Source: Segatella copri (lineage in GTDB: Bacteria > Bacteroidota > Bacteroidia > Bacteroidales > Bacteroidaceae). Taken from it: a stretch of DNA of 46,041 nucleotides. The stretch is taken from the NCBI RefSeq assembly GCF_009494395.1, contig NZ_VZCB01000042.1:1-46041 (forward strand), written 5' to 3'. Both the position numbers and the translations under genes were made by a program. Below the pieces are notes generated by a model, which worked only from the letters and a program-made list of their open reading frames with translations, had not been told where the DNA came from and made no database searches. Shown here piece after piece: positions 1 through 9,100 of this stretch. Numbering within the stretch: position 1 is the stretch's first letter; every line of letters begins with the position of its first letter.

Positions 1-691
1 AACCGCTTCTTGTACTACTTGTCTGTTTATGTAAAATCTTTCAAAGAACTCTTTCTTTATATTGCTAAGAGAAACCGTATTTCTCAAAAGCGAGTGCAAA
101 AATACTAACTATTTTTCATTCCACCAAATTCTTCGGCAAAAAAGTTCGGTAAACAGATATATTTTAACACTCATAAACATTTAAAACATTCCTTATCCGT
201 ATTACACCTCTTTATATTATGCAAAACATGTGCTCGTACACACCGTATTTGAAAAGGGGAATGAAGCCACCAAGAATAACTTCATTATACACCTATACTT
301 TAACACGTATATTTTACAATAGGTATATAGACAAATTGATTTAAATGATACCAGGATACGAATTGACCTAAATCAACAATTCTAAAACATAATTTTACCT
401 ATTAACAGGCAACTCGCCATAAAATAGCAGACATGGGCAGCTTGAATACTTAAAAAGTATAAAAAACAGCACATTTTCCGCAATTAAGTGCTTGAAAATC
501 TTTCCAATTGAAAAAAACTATAACCTTGCAGCGGTATATATACAATTTAATAAGAAAAAATAACGAGCTAAGAATGTAATGTCAAAGCGTGACCTAAAAC
601 AACAAAGCAACTAAATGCTATTGTATAAGAGGGTCATGAACGACATATTTAGAGTTAGACAACATAAGTTTAATTAAATTTTTATCCAAAA
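1..691. other. Long intergenic region with two candidate promoters
   Basis: I see no credible coding region in this AT-rich stretch. Near its left end a minus-strand promoter (about 97-128) faces out of the window. On the plus strand the best promoter candidate for the lipoprotein gene is TAACCTTG at 521-528, one base off the TAnnTTTG -7 consensus and without a clear -33 partner at the usual distance. If it is real, the lipoprotein mRNA has a leader of about 155 nt. The rest is AT-rich sequence without an obvious hairpin. Confidence 0.45.
97..128 (-). promoter_or_regulatory. Sigma-ABfr-type promoter facing left, out of the window
   Basis: Read on the minus strand, TATTTTTG (97-104) matches the Bacteroidota -7 box TAnnTTTG. 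A TTTG (125-128) lies 20 bp upstream as the -33 element. The same layout is seen before several genes in this window. It presumably drives a minus-strand gene that starts left of position 1. Confidence 0.6.
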
Positions 692-2392
692 ATGAAAAGA
701 CAATTAACTAGTATTTTGCTCTTCTCTGCCCTCTTGATGGGTGGAGCTAGCACTTTTGTGTCTTGTACAGACCACGAAAGCGACAATGCTTATAACGCTA
801 GCATTTCTATTGCAGATGCAGTTGCAAAGCAGCTTGACGCTTTGAAGTTGGCAAACCAGCAGTTGCAGGCAAACATCGACGACCTGAAGAGCGATGTTGC
901 AACCAACAAGGACAAGATTGCTGCACTTGAAGCACAGGTTGCTGCAAATAAGGCTGCTATCGAGAACTTGAACGGCACTTGGACTGAGAAGTTCCAAAAA
1001 CTCAACACACAACTTAATGAATCAATTGGTGCGCTCGGAAATAGAGCTACAGCATTGGAGGAAGCAGTTGACAAAATTAACGGTCAGCTTCCTGCTGAAC
1101 TTGCAAAGTTGAACCAGGCTATTCAGGATATCGCTGAGCTCAAGACTAAATCTAAAGAGGTTGATGAGTTGCAGAAAAAGCTTGATGAACTCAACGAAAA
1201 GCTCTATGGCAAATTGGCCGGTGAGGGCGACATCAACACTTTGAAGGATGCCATAGATACTATCAATGGTCAGTTGAAGGAAGCTGCAAAATATGTACTT
1301 GCTAAGTTGCAGGATCCTAAGTCAACAAGTCTGAACCTGTCAGGTCTTGCTTCTGCTTTGTATAGCAACCTCAACAACCAGTTGACTGCATACGGCGTCC
1401 AGGCTTCTTGGAAGCAGAAGAATCAGAATGGCAATGAAGTAGAGAAGGTTGTTACATCTGAGATCAAACTGGCTGCATTTGCTGTTAAGCCATTGAGTTT
1501 CGATTTCTTGGCAAACAACAGCAAGCTCGACAACCTCAGCCTCGACCGTTTCATGTTGCCAACTAATTTGTCAGAGAAGCAGAAAGGTATCAGTGGTCTT
1601 GACTTCAATAACATTATCGACCCATCAACAGGTAAGACAATCGAGGTTGCTACAATAGTAGCTGTACCTGGCGTAAAGATTGTTCCTAATGGCACAGATC
1701 TCGACATCATCCAGATTTCTGACGGCAAGAAGCTTAACACCATCAAGAACGCTTATATCGTAAGCTGGGAAAAAGCTAGCAAGGACATCTCAATTGAAGT
1801 TAACGGTGAGGCTGGTAGCGCATCTGGCAGCACAACTTTGGATACATACATCTATCAGATCAAGGTGAAGGATGATACCATGAAGGATCTTATCGCAGAC
1901 CTCAACAAAAACTTGTCAACAACATTGGGTCCTGTGAAGACAGCTCTCGATTGGGCTAACACATTAGCAGGTAAGTATGACCAGAATGTTGCTAAGGTAA
2001 ACAACTTGATTAAGAAGGTAGAGGGTGTTATCACGAACGTCAACAAGTACTTGCAGCCAGCCATCATGTTCAAGGCTGATAATGGTTCATGGAACTTCGT
2101 CAGCACAGGTAGTCACTTCGCAACAAGTTTCGTAGGTGTTGGTGCAACTCCATTGGTTGCTACTTCTTACACTGCTGAACTTTTGGCTCCTGCTTACAAG
2201 AAGCAGTTGTACGTTAAGGAGGCTGGTGCTGAGATTCTGGTAAACGGTAAGGCAACAAAGTCTGCTTTCAACGGTCAGATCCAGAAGGTAGTATTCAATG
2301 CTTCTAAGGCAGGTAACTATACCATCGTTTACAAGGCTATCGATTACTCTGGTAAGGTAGTAGAGAAGAACTTCTACGTTACAGTTAAGTAA
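692..2392 (+). CDS. Coiled-coil surface lipoprotein, function unknown
   Basis: A 566-residue protein I cannot assign to a characterised family. Residues 1-24 form a signal peptide ending in a lipobox-like FVSC, so Cys25 is the likely lipidation site. The acidic and serine-rich residues just after it (TDHESD) would suit the Bacteroidota export signal for surface lipoproteins. Roughly residues 40-200 are rich in Ala, Leu, Lys and Gln heptads and should form a long coiled-coil stalk; the arrangement recalls the coiled-coil N-termini (DUF4988-like) of other Bacteroidota surface lipoproteins. The middle contains many beta-prone segments, about residues 400-460 look helical again, and the C-terminal ~90 residues look like an Ig-type beta domain. 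Codon choice is strongly biased (AAG, GGT, AAC), which suggests high expression. It stands alone: no same-strand partner is adjacent. A structural or adhesin-like role is inference. Confidence 0.85.
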   Translation: MKRQLTSILLFSALLMGGASTFVSCTDHESDNAYNASISIADAVAKQLDALKLANQQLQANIDDLKSDVATNKDKIAALEAQVAANKAAIENLNGTWTEKFQKLNTQLNESIGALGNRATALEEAVDKINGQLPAELAKLNQAIQDIAELKTKSKEVDELQKKLDELNEKLYGKLAGEGDINTLKDAIDTINGQLKEAAKYVLAKLQDPKSTSLNLSGLASALYSNLNNQLTAYGVQASWKQKNQNGNEVEKVVTSEIKLAAFAVKPLSFDFLANNSKLDNLSLDRFMLPTNLSEKQKGISGLDFNNIIDPSTGKTIEVATIVAVPGVKIVPNGTDLDIIQISDGKKLNTIKNAYIVSWEKASKDISIEVNGEAGSASGSTTLDTYIYQIKVKDDTMKDLIADLNKNLSTTLGPVKTALDWANTLAGKYDQNVAKVNNLIKKVEGVITNVNKYLQPAIMFKADNGSWNFVSTGSHFATSFVGVGATPLVATSYTAELLAPAYKKQLYVKEAGAEILVNGKATKSAFNGQIQKVVFNASKAGNYTIVYKAIDYSGKVVEKNFYVTVK

Positions 2393-2534
2393 TAAAACAT
2401 TCGATAATAGGCAATTAAATTAATAACAATACTGCGTTAAATTAACATTTAATCGTCTGTAAATCAATAACTTATATTAAGAAATGCTTATGAAAACTTA
2501 ACTATAAAAAGCTGGTCAAGTCGCTGATTTTCAG

Positions 2535-2542
2535 TAACTTTG
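2535..2542 (+). promoter_or_regulatory. -7 box upstream of the transposase remnant
   Basis: TAACTTTG matches the Bacteroidota -7 consensus exactly and lies 25 bp before the ATG at 2568. The -33 region is not convincing. It may be the original promoter of the insertion sequence. Confidence 0.5.
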
Positions 2543-2567
2543 TAGATCACGACAAATACAATATTAC

Positions 2568-3230
2568 ATGAATACAGGACTTGACCAATATATGGATATC
2601 TTTAAAGCTGCAGTTGAAAATTCAGCTGCAAAGATAACAAAAAGTTTCGAGAAAATACTCATCGAGGTGATATTTTTGTTCATGGTAATACCAAGAAAGA
2701 TAAATTTCACCAAAATGGGGAGGTATGGCTCGCATGTTGAGCAAACCTATCGCAACGCATTCGGCTTGAAAAAGTCGAAGTGCATTAATTGGCTCAAACT
2801 TAATGTCTCACTTGCCAAGCGCTTCTTCGGTAAACAGGGAAGATGGGCTATTGCCATTGATCCCAGCTACATCAGCAAAGCTGACAAGAAAACTCCACAT
2901 ATCGGTCGTTTTGGGTCGGGATGTGCACAGTCTGTTAAACATGGTCTCGAAATCATGGGTATTGGACTCATTGATAGTCTTATGGACTGCCAGGCTCGCG
3001 ATAAGTGGAAACTCGATTTTGCTTTCAATGCTTCGTTCACATCACTAAATGTTGCCAAGGTAACTATGAAGGAGATGGGAATGGAATATTCTATGTCTTC
3101 ATTCAAGTCACTGATGACCAACATTTATCTGGTGAAACGAATTTTTAAAGCAAGCGGGTACACCCCGAACCGAACTTTAATTAGCAAGATTTTCAAAGAT
3201 CTCTCGTACTTACAGCGTATAGCTGCTTAG
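2568..3230 (+). pseudogene. IS4-like transposase with a large internal deletion
   Basis: The reading frame is open for 220 codons but looks like the two ends of a transposase of about 400 residues joined together. Residues 1-140 carry the N-terminal part, including AIDPSYISKADKKTP, where Asp is probably the first catalytic acidic residue of the DDE fold, and the following GCA...GLEIMGIGLID segment. The sequence then passes straight to the typical C-terminal end of this family (CQARDKWKLDFAFNASF onward). The stretch that should hold the second catalytic Asp and the catalytic Glu is missing, so the product cannot be an active transposase. I could not identify convincing terminal inverted repeats. 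The IS4-type assignment comes from recognition of conserved segments, not from a search. Confidence 0.75.
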
Positions 3231-3270
3231 CACATTATTGAATTATTAACGAACTATTGAAATAAAGAAT

Positions 3271-3333
3271 CATATCAATAAAAACGCTAGAGTTTCACAA
3301 TCGTAAACTCTAGCGTTTTTTATTGATGATATG
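3271..3333. terminator. Bidirectional intrinsic terminator
   Basis: A long inverted repeat: CGCTAGAGTTT (3285-3295) pairs with AAACTCTAGCG (3305-3315) across a 9-nt loop. The stem extends outward through A-rich and T-rich tracts to CATATCA / TGATATG. A run of T follows on both strands. It lies between the transposase remnant (plus) and the GH43-like gene (minus) and can serve both. Confidence 0.85.
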
Positions 3334-3353
3334 AAAAATATCTTAATATTCTT

Positions 3354-4409
3354 TTACTTCTGCTCTTTCAATTTCTTATCCCATTTCAGCAGATTCAGAT
3401 ATTCCTTCTTGGTAATTCGCATAAAACTACCATGCTGAGGACCTGTTACACCCTTGATATCCACAGGGTCAGAGAAATTGCGGAGATACTTATCAGCCTT
3501 ACAGATGCGATAGTGCTTAGGGTTGTCGCTATACTGGATATAAGCCACTCGCCAGGTATCATCACCCATCAACTGGAAGGCAGAGCTGCCCTCGCAATTC
3601 TTGCGGCCCTCGAAGTTGACATAATCATTCTCTACAGGCTCACCCCAACCATGATTCAAATACTTGCTTGTAGCGGTATAAATACCCGGCTTTCCTCCCT
3701 CTTTCTTGATAAGCATGTGGAAGAGGCCATCGCTCTTGAGATAGTTGATATCAGCATCGATGGTAGCATATCCCCAGTCGAAGAGCAACTTTGGAGTGGT
3801 AATCTTGGTGAAAGTCTTATCTGCATAGCTGTAGTACATGCGGTCGTACTTTTCCTCTGCACGGTTGAGCATAGAATAGTAAATCATGTATCCACCCTTC
3901 TCACCATTTTCCCAGCGATAATCAGGATCCCAAAAGATCTGAGGTGCCCAGACACGGTTGATAGTACTCCAGTCCTTATAAGGAGACTGAGCAGTGGCAG
4001 CATCGCAGAAGTTCTGCATACCCTTGCGATAATCGAAGGTAACGCTGGTCCAATGAATCAGGTCCTTACTCTTCAGGAGGTCAATGCCATAATTGTCCCA
4101 TTTGTGGCTCTTACGAACGCACATATCAGTAGTAACCATAATATAGCCTTTGCCGTCATGGGTACGGGTGATGTAAGCATCGCGGGTACCGCCTTCGATA
4201 CGGGCATGTTCCTCTGGGTCGAAGATAGGTTTACCATCGTTGATATCCTGATAGTTGTAGCCATCACGAGAAACAGCATAGGCTGTCCATTCACCCTTAT
4301 CACTCATGTGACAGTAGAGATAGCCATAATCTCCCTTTACAAGATTCTGTGCGGTCATTGGCATGAAGGCAGCCAACGCCAAGAGAACGGTTGATAATTT
4401 CTTCTTCAT
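3354..4409 (-). CDS. GH43-like five-bladed beta-propeller glycosidase, secreted
   Basis: A 351-residue protein with a signal peptide (about residues 1-20, ending TAQ) and no lipobox, so probably periplasmic. Repeated blade-like segments and motifs such as WAPQIFWDP (near residue 150), the preceding DAYITRTHDGKGY segment and ATIDADINY fit the five-bladed propeller clan that holds GH43 and related families. Such enzymes usually remove arabinose, xylose or galactose from plant or other glycans; the substrate here cannot be told from sequence. The gene has its own promoter (4456-4487), a bidirectional terminator 3', and no operon partner. It could belong to a sister family such as GH32, GH62 or GH130, so the family call is moderate. 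Confidence 0.65.
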   Translation of the reverse strand: MKKKLSTVLLALAAFMPMTAQNLVKGDYGYLYCHMSDKGEWTAYAVSRDGYNYQDINDGKPIFDPEEHARIEGGTRDAYITRTHDGKGYIMVTTDMCVRKSHKWDNYGIDLLKSKDLIHWTSVTFDYRKGMQNFCDAATAQSPYKDWSTINRVWAPQIFWDPDYRWENGEKGGYMIYYSMLNRAEEKYDRMYYSYADKTFTKITTPKLLFDWGYATIDADINYLKSDGLFHMLIKKEGGKPGIYTATSKYLNHGWGEPVENDYVNFEGRKNCEGSSAFQLMGDDTWRVAYIQYSDNPKHYRICKADKYLRNFSDPVDIKGVTGPQHGSFMRITKKEYLNLLKWDKKLKEQK

Positions 4410-4455
4410 TTCTTGATCTTCTTAGTTTAATTATTATTAGTCGAATTATTGGGTG

Positions 4456-4487
4456 CAAAATTACACTTTTTATTTGAGACTACCAAA
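4456..4487 (-). promoter_or_regulatory. Sigma-ABfr-type promoter for the GH43-like gene
   Basis: On the minus strand TAATTTTG (4456-4463) is the -7 box and TTTG (4484-4487) the -33 element, 20 bp apart. The -7 box ends about 46 bp before the ATG of the glycosidase gene. Confidence 0.7.
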
Positions 4488-4577
4488 TCAAGAAGGCTAC
4501 AAAGCTATAGTTTTATCGGAAAAAACTCCTTTTTGAACGATTTATACTCGGGGGACAGACGATGGAATCGCCTGGAA

Positions 4578-4646
4578 CGGGGGCGAAAGGGGGAAAGGGA
4601 GGACGAGGAAAGGGAAACGAGGGAAAGGGAGGACGAGAAAAAGGGA
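4578..4646 (+). repeat. Purine tract with 30-bp spaced direct repeat, G-quadruplex candidate
   Basis: GGGAAAGGGAGGACGAG occurs twice, at 4591-4607 and 4621-4637, exactly 30 bp apart, inside an almost pure purine strand with more than four runs of three or more G. The short loops between G runs are compatible with G-quadruplex folding. Confidence 0.7.
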
Positions 4647-4683
4647 GGCAAACCTCATCACAAGGTCCGTCTCCCCTACTTAT

Positions 4684-4698
4684 AGTTATAAATAACCG
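4684..4698 (+). promoter_or_regulatory. Shared motif AGTTATAAATAACCG, copy 3 (plus strand)
   Basis: Identical in 15 bases to the motif in front of asnB and gltB, but in the opposite orientation and downstream of gltD. It shares 19 bases (4682-4700) with the gltB copy. An ATG (4718) with a 15-codon frame ending TGA at 4765 follows 19 nt later, the same spacing as in the other two copies; whether this is translated is unknown. Confidence 0.5.
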
Positions 4699-4790
4699 AT
4701 TTATTTGATTCATCTCAATGCAAGTACTTACGATGGTCATTGCAAATACTTGCGTTTGCCAATGAAGCTTACTTCGTGAATATCCGGAAA

Positions 4791-6134
4791 TTACTTGTTT
4801 AAGAACTTGTCAACCTGGGCAGCAATCTTTCTGCCGCTTGCCATAGCACGAACTACCAGAGAAGCTCCGCTTGCTGCATCCCCTGCCACGAAGACATTTT
4901 CTGCAAACTCTGGCTGCTGTGGCTTCAGGAAACCCATTGCCAGGAATACAGCCTCTGCCTTGATGATTTCAGGCTCGCCTGCCTCTACCATCAGAGGGCG
5001 ACCACCTTCTGGGTTTGGCTTCCAGTCGATTGGCTGAACCTTCACACCTGTCAGCTTGCCATTCTTTCCCAGGAACTCCAGAGAGTTGATGTTCCAGCGG
5101 CGGGTACAACCTTCCTCATGACTGGAGGTGGTCTTCAGGGTGCGAGGCCAGTTTGGCCAAGGATTCTTAGGATCCTCAGGACCCTCTACCGGCTTAGGCA
5201 TAATCTCAATCTGAGTTACGCTCTTGCAGCCCTGGCGATGAGCGGTACCGATACAGTCGGAACCCGTATCACCACCACCGATGACCAAGACATCCTTGCC
5301 CTTGCAGTTGACCAGTTCATCCTTAGAGAACTCCATGCCTGCAAGGACTCGGTTCTGCTGAGAGAGGAGTTCGAGGGCGAAATAAACACCCTTCAATTCT
5401 CGTCCAGGAATCTTCAGGTCGCGGGCTGTAGGAGTACCCGTAGATACCACGTAGGCATCAAAGCCCTCTGGCAACTTAGTGACATCTATCTGCTGATTGT
5501 ATTTGAACTCGATGCCTTCCTCTTCGAGAAGACGGAGGCGGCGGTCGATGATACTCTTGTTGAGTTTGAAGTTTGGAATACCATAGCGCAACAAGCCACC
5601 GGCATTCTCACGTGCCTCGAACACTGTTACCTTATATCCCTTATGGTTCAACTGGTTGGCAGCAACCAATCCCGCAGGACCGGCACCGATGACAGCCACC
5701 GTCTTGCCATTACGCTCCGGAATCTCAACATGCACATAATCCTCTGAGAAGGCGTGCTCCACGATGGCGCACTCATCCTCACGGTTGGTGGTTGGTTCAT
5801 GATCCATGAGATTCAATACACACGCCTTCTCGCAGAGTGCAGGACAGATGCGTCCTGTGAACTCCGGGAAGTCGTTGGTGGAATTGAGGAGACGGTAAGC
5901 CTGCTCCCAGTCGCCCTTGTAGAGGGCATCATTCCACTCCGGTGCCTTGTTGCCCAGCGGACAAGCCCAGTGGCAGAAAGGCACGCCACAATCCATGCAA
6001 CGGGAAGCCTGCTGTCGGCGGTCGTTGCTATTCAAAGTCTGTTCTACCTCGCTGAAGTCGAGGATTCTATCGTGAATTGGTCTATAACCTGCTTCCTTGC
6101 GAGGTATAGTCAAAAATGCTTTTGGATTTCCCAT
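4791..6134 (-). CDS. gltD: Glutamate synthase (NADPH) small subunit
   Basis: About 447 residues, the usual GltD size. It passes electrons from NADPH through FAD and Fe-S clusters to GltB, which makes glutamate from glutamine and 2-oxoglutarate. Visible features: an N-terminal cysteine-rich segment (CMDCGVPFCHWACPLGN) that binds [4Fe-4S] clusters, a first Rossmann motif for FAD (VIGAGPAGLVAAN, about residue 150) and a second for NADPH (VIGGGDTGSDC, about residue 290). I choose the ATG at 6134 (MGNPKAFLTIP) over the longer frame starting with TTG at 6179, because the longer one overlaps the end of gltB and adds non-conserved residues. The start is 19 nt after the gltB stop, so the two are cotranscribed. 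Confidence 0.95.
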   Translation of the reverse strand: MGNPKAFLTIPRKEAGYRPIHDRILDFSEVEQTLNSNDRRQQASRCMDCGVPFCHWACPLGNKAPEWNDALYKGDWEQAYRLLNSTNDFPEFTGRICPALCEKACVLNLMDHEPTTNREDECAIVEHAFSEDYVHVEIPERNGKTVAVIGAGPAGLVAANQLNHKGYKVTVFEARENAGGLLRYGIPNFKLNKSIIDRRLRLLEEEGIEFKYNQQIDVTKLPEGFDAYVVSTGTPTARDLKIPGRELKGVYFALELLSQQNRVLAGMEFSKDELVNCKGKDVLVIGGGDTGSDCIGTAHRQGCKSVTQIEIMPKPVEGPEDPKNPWPNWPRTLKTTSSHEEGCTRRWNINSLEFLGKNGKLTGVKVQPIDWKPNPEGGRPLMVEAGEPEIIKAEAVFLAMGFLKPQQPEFAENVFVAGDAASGASLVVRAMASGRKIAAQVDKFLNK

Positions 6135-6153
6135 CTTTTTTCTAATTTTAAAA

Positions 6154-9100
6154 TTAGTAATCGCGCTGCATATCCGCAATCTTCTGCTGCAACTTCTTTA
6201 CCTGCTCCTCCTGGAGAACTCGCTTGTACTCGATTGGCACTACCTGGATGAAATCCTCTACGTAGTGGTTCCAGTCGTCGAGCATGGTACGGGCGAGCTT
6301 ACTGCCGGTGTAGAGATAATGCTGACGGATCAGCTCGTGCAACTCCTTGCGATAGGTGCTGTCCTCCACGAGGTTGATCTCCACCATATCCATGTTACAG
6401 AAGTAATCGAAGTTGTGGTTCTTATCCCATACATAGGCAACACCACCACTCATACCAGCGGCGAAGTTACGGCCGGTTTCACCGAGCACTACTACTCTAC
6501 CGCCCGTCATGTACTCGCAGCAGTGGTCGCCAGCACCCTCAATCACAGCGATGGCACCGGAGTTACGAACACCGAAGCGCTCGCCTACCTTACCATTGAT
6601 ATACAACTCACCGCTTGTGGCACCATACAATCCGGTGTTACCGGCGATGATGTTATCCTCGGCAGAGAAGTTGCTGCGGATAGGAGGAAGGATGGAAATA
6701 CGACCTCCTGAAAGTCCCTTGGCGAAATAGTCATTGGTCTCACCCTCGAGTTTGAAATCCACTCCCTTGACCAGGAAGGCACCGAAACTCTGACCTGCAG
6801 AACCCTTGAACTTCACGTTTACGGTCTTGTCTGGAAGACCAGCCTCACCATATTTCTCGGCAATCATACCGCTCAGCATGGCACCTGCGGCACGGTCGGT
6901 ATTCTTGATGGCGAAGTCGAGGTTCACCTCTTCCTGGTTCTCGATGGCACGCTGTGCACCACGAATCAACTGCTGGTCGAGCACATTGTCGAGGTCATGA
7001 ATCTGCTCGGTAGTATGATAGAGCGAGCAATGGCCTGTCTCACGATGCAGCAAACGGGAGAAGTCGAGCAAGTCTGCCTTTTCCTCGATACTCTTAGCCA
7101 CCTCTGGCTCTACGGCATCAGCACCCTCGGTAGGAACAATCTCCTCATCCTTCTTGCGGACGATGAGCTCGGTATGACCGATGATATCGTTCAATGAGGT
7201 GTAACCCATCTCAGCCAGATACTCACGAACCTCCTCGGCGAGGAAGCGGAAGTAGTTGATGAGGTACTTGTAACTGCCACGGAAGTGCGCACGGAGCTTA
7301 GGATCCTGTGTAGCAACACCCATAGGACAGGTATTCAGGTTACACTTACGCATCATAACACAACCTAATACGATGAGGGCAGCGGTACCGAAACTGAATT
7401 CCTCTGCACCGAGCAAAGCCATCAGGATGATGTCGCGACCGCTCTTCAACTGACCATCCACCTGCAGGCGAACCTGACCACGAAGACCGTTCTTCACCAG
7501 AGTCTGCTGGGTTTCAGAAAGTCCGATTTCAGGAGAGATACCTGCAAAACGCATGCTGGATGCAGGGCTGGCGCCTGTACCACCCTCGGCACCGGAGATA
7601 ACGATGAGGTCTGCCTTCGCCTTAGCCACACCGGCAGCGATGGTACCCACACCACTCTCAGCTACCAACTTCACGGAGATAGCCGCCTTAGGGTTCACAT
7701 TCTTGAGGTCGAAGATGAGCTGAGCCAAATCCTCGATACTGTAGATATCGTGATGAGGTGGAGGAGAAATCAGGCTGATGCCAGGGATAGAGTGACGGGT
7801 CTTGGCGATGACCTCGTTAACCTTGAAGCCAGGCAACTGACCACCCTCACCCGGTTTAGCACCCTGTGCCACCTTGATCTGGATTTCCTCTGCATTTACC
7901 AAATATTCTGTTGTCACACCGAATCGACCGGAAGCCACCTGCTTGGTCTTGCTGGAGAGGCTGATGCCATCCTGAGTAGAATGGAATCGCTCGTTATCCT
8001 CACCACCTTCACCGGTATTGCTTCGAGCACCCAGGGCGTTCATGGCGAGTGCCATTGCCTCGTGAGCCTCCTTAGAGAGGGCACCGAAACTCATCGCACC
8101 GGTAACGAAGTGCTTGACGATTTCCTCTACCGGCTCCACCTTATCTATAGAGATAGGGTTCTTGCGGAAGCTGAAGAAGTCGCGGATGAAGATAGGCTCC
8201 TGCTTATCGTCAACGAGATGTGTATATTTCTTGAAGAGATCGTAATCGCCCTTGCGGGTTGCGAGCTGCAGGGTAGCGATGGTCTCTGGGTTCCAAGCGT
8301 GCTTGATACCATCCTTGCGGTAGTGGAACTGTCCCATACTTGGCAGGAAGTCGAGCTTCTTGATCTCGAATGCCTTGTCGTGCAGGCGGATAGCATCACG
8401 GGCGATGGTCTCAAGTCCGATACCGCCGATGGTGCTCACCTCTGTTCCGAAGTAGCTCTTCAGGAGGCTCTCGCTCAAGCCGATGCTCTCGAAGATCTTG
8501 GCACCACGATAGCTTCGGATGGTAGAGATACCCATCTTAGCCATAATCTTGAACAAGCCCTTCTTCACAGCCTTGATGTAGTTCTGCTCGGCTGTATGGT
8601 AATCCTCCTGAATCTTTCCCTTCTTTACCAGGTCGTCGAGGATGGCGTATGTCAAATATGGACAGAGGGCTGATGCACCGTAACCCAGCAACAGGGCTGC
8701 GTGCATTACCTCACGAATTTCACCGCTCTCAACGATGAGGGCTGTCTGTACACGCTTGCCGGCATCAATCAGATAATGATGTACGGCACTCACGGCGAGC
8801 AGAGATGGAATGGCAGCATGGGTCTCATCCACGCCACGGTCGCTCAAGATGATGTAGTTGTAACCATCATCCACACTCTGTGCAGCCTGCTTGCAGAGTT
8901 CATCCAGAGCCTCATGCAATCCTTCTTCGCCCTTGGCGGTTTCGAAGAGCATGTGGAGCTTTACAGTATTGAAGCCCTTGTAGCGGATATTCTGAAGGAT
9001 ATCCAACTGAGTATTCGTCAAGATAGGATGTGGCAGACGAACCATCTTGCAGTTGCTTTCGTCCGGGTTCAGGATGCCGGAACCTACTCTACCGATATAC

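Larger units (their letters stand above)
4410..4790. other. Intergenic region with purine-rich repeat and motif copy
   Basis: Besides the promoter at 4456-4487, this 380-bp gap holds a purine-rich, G-run-rich tract (about 4575-4650) and a third copy of the AGTTATAAATAACCG motif (4684-4698). Two near-repeats (TGCAAGTACTTACG at 4719 and TGCAAATACTTGCG at 4741) resemble halves of the palindrome GCAAGTACTTGC. I see no protein gene; plus-strand reading frames across the purine tract give low-complexity peptides. Confidence 0.6.

Noticed and set aside
2431..3265. Possible terminal inverted repeats around the transposase remnant
   Set aside because: Weak similarity between about 2431-2455 and the reverse complement of about 3240-3262; too short and gapped to claim element ends.
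3432..4394. 320-codon plus-strand frame opposite the GH43-like gene
   Set aside because: Antisense shadow; no start signal and no known motif.
4449..4685. 78-codon frame over the purine tract
   Set aside because: Low-complexity Arg/Glu/Gly product dictated by the purine repeat; no ribosome-binding site.
7750..8673. 307-codon plus-strand frame opposite gltB
   Set aside because: Lies wholly antisense to a conserved, motif-complete gltB. Long antisense frames are common opposite biased codons, and no protein motif is visible.
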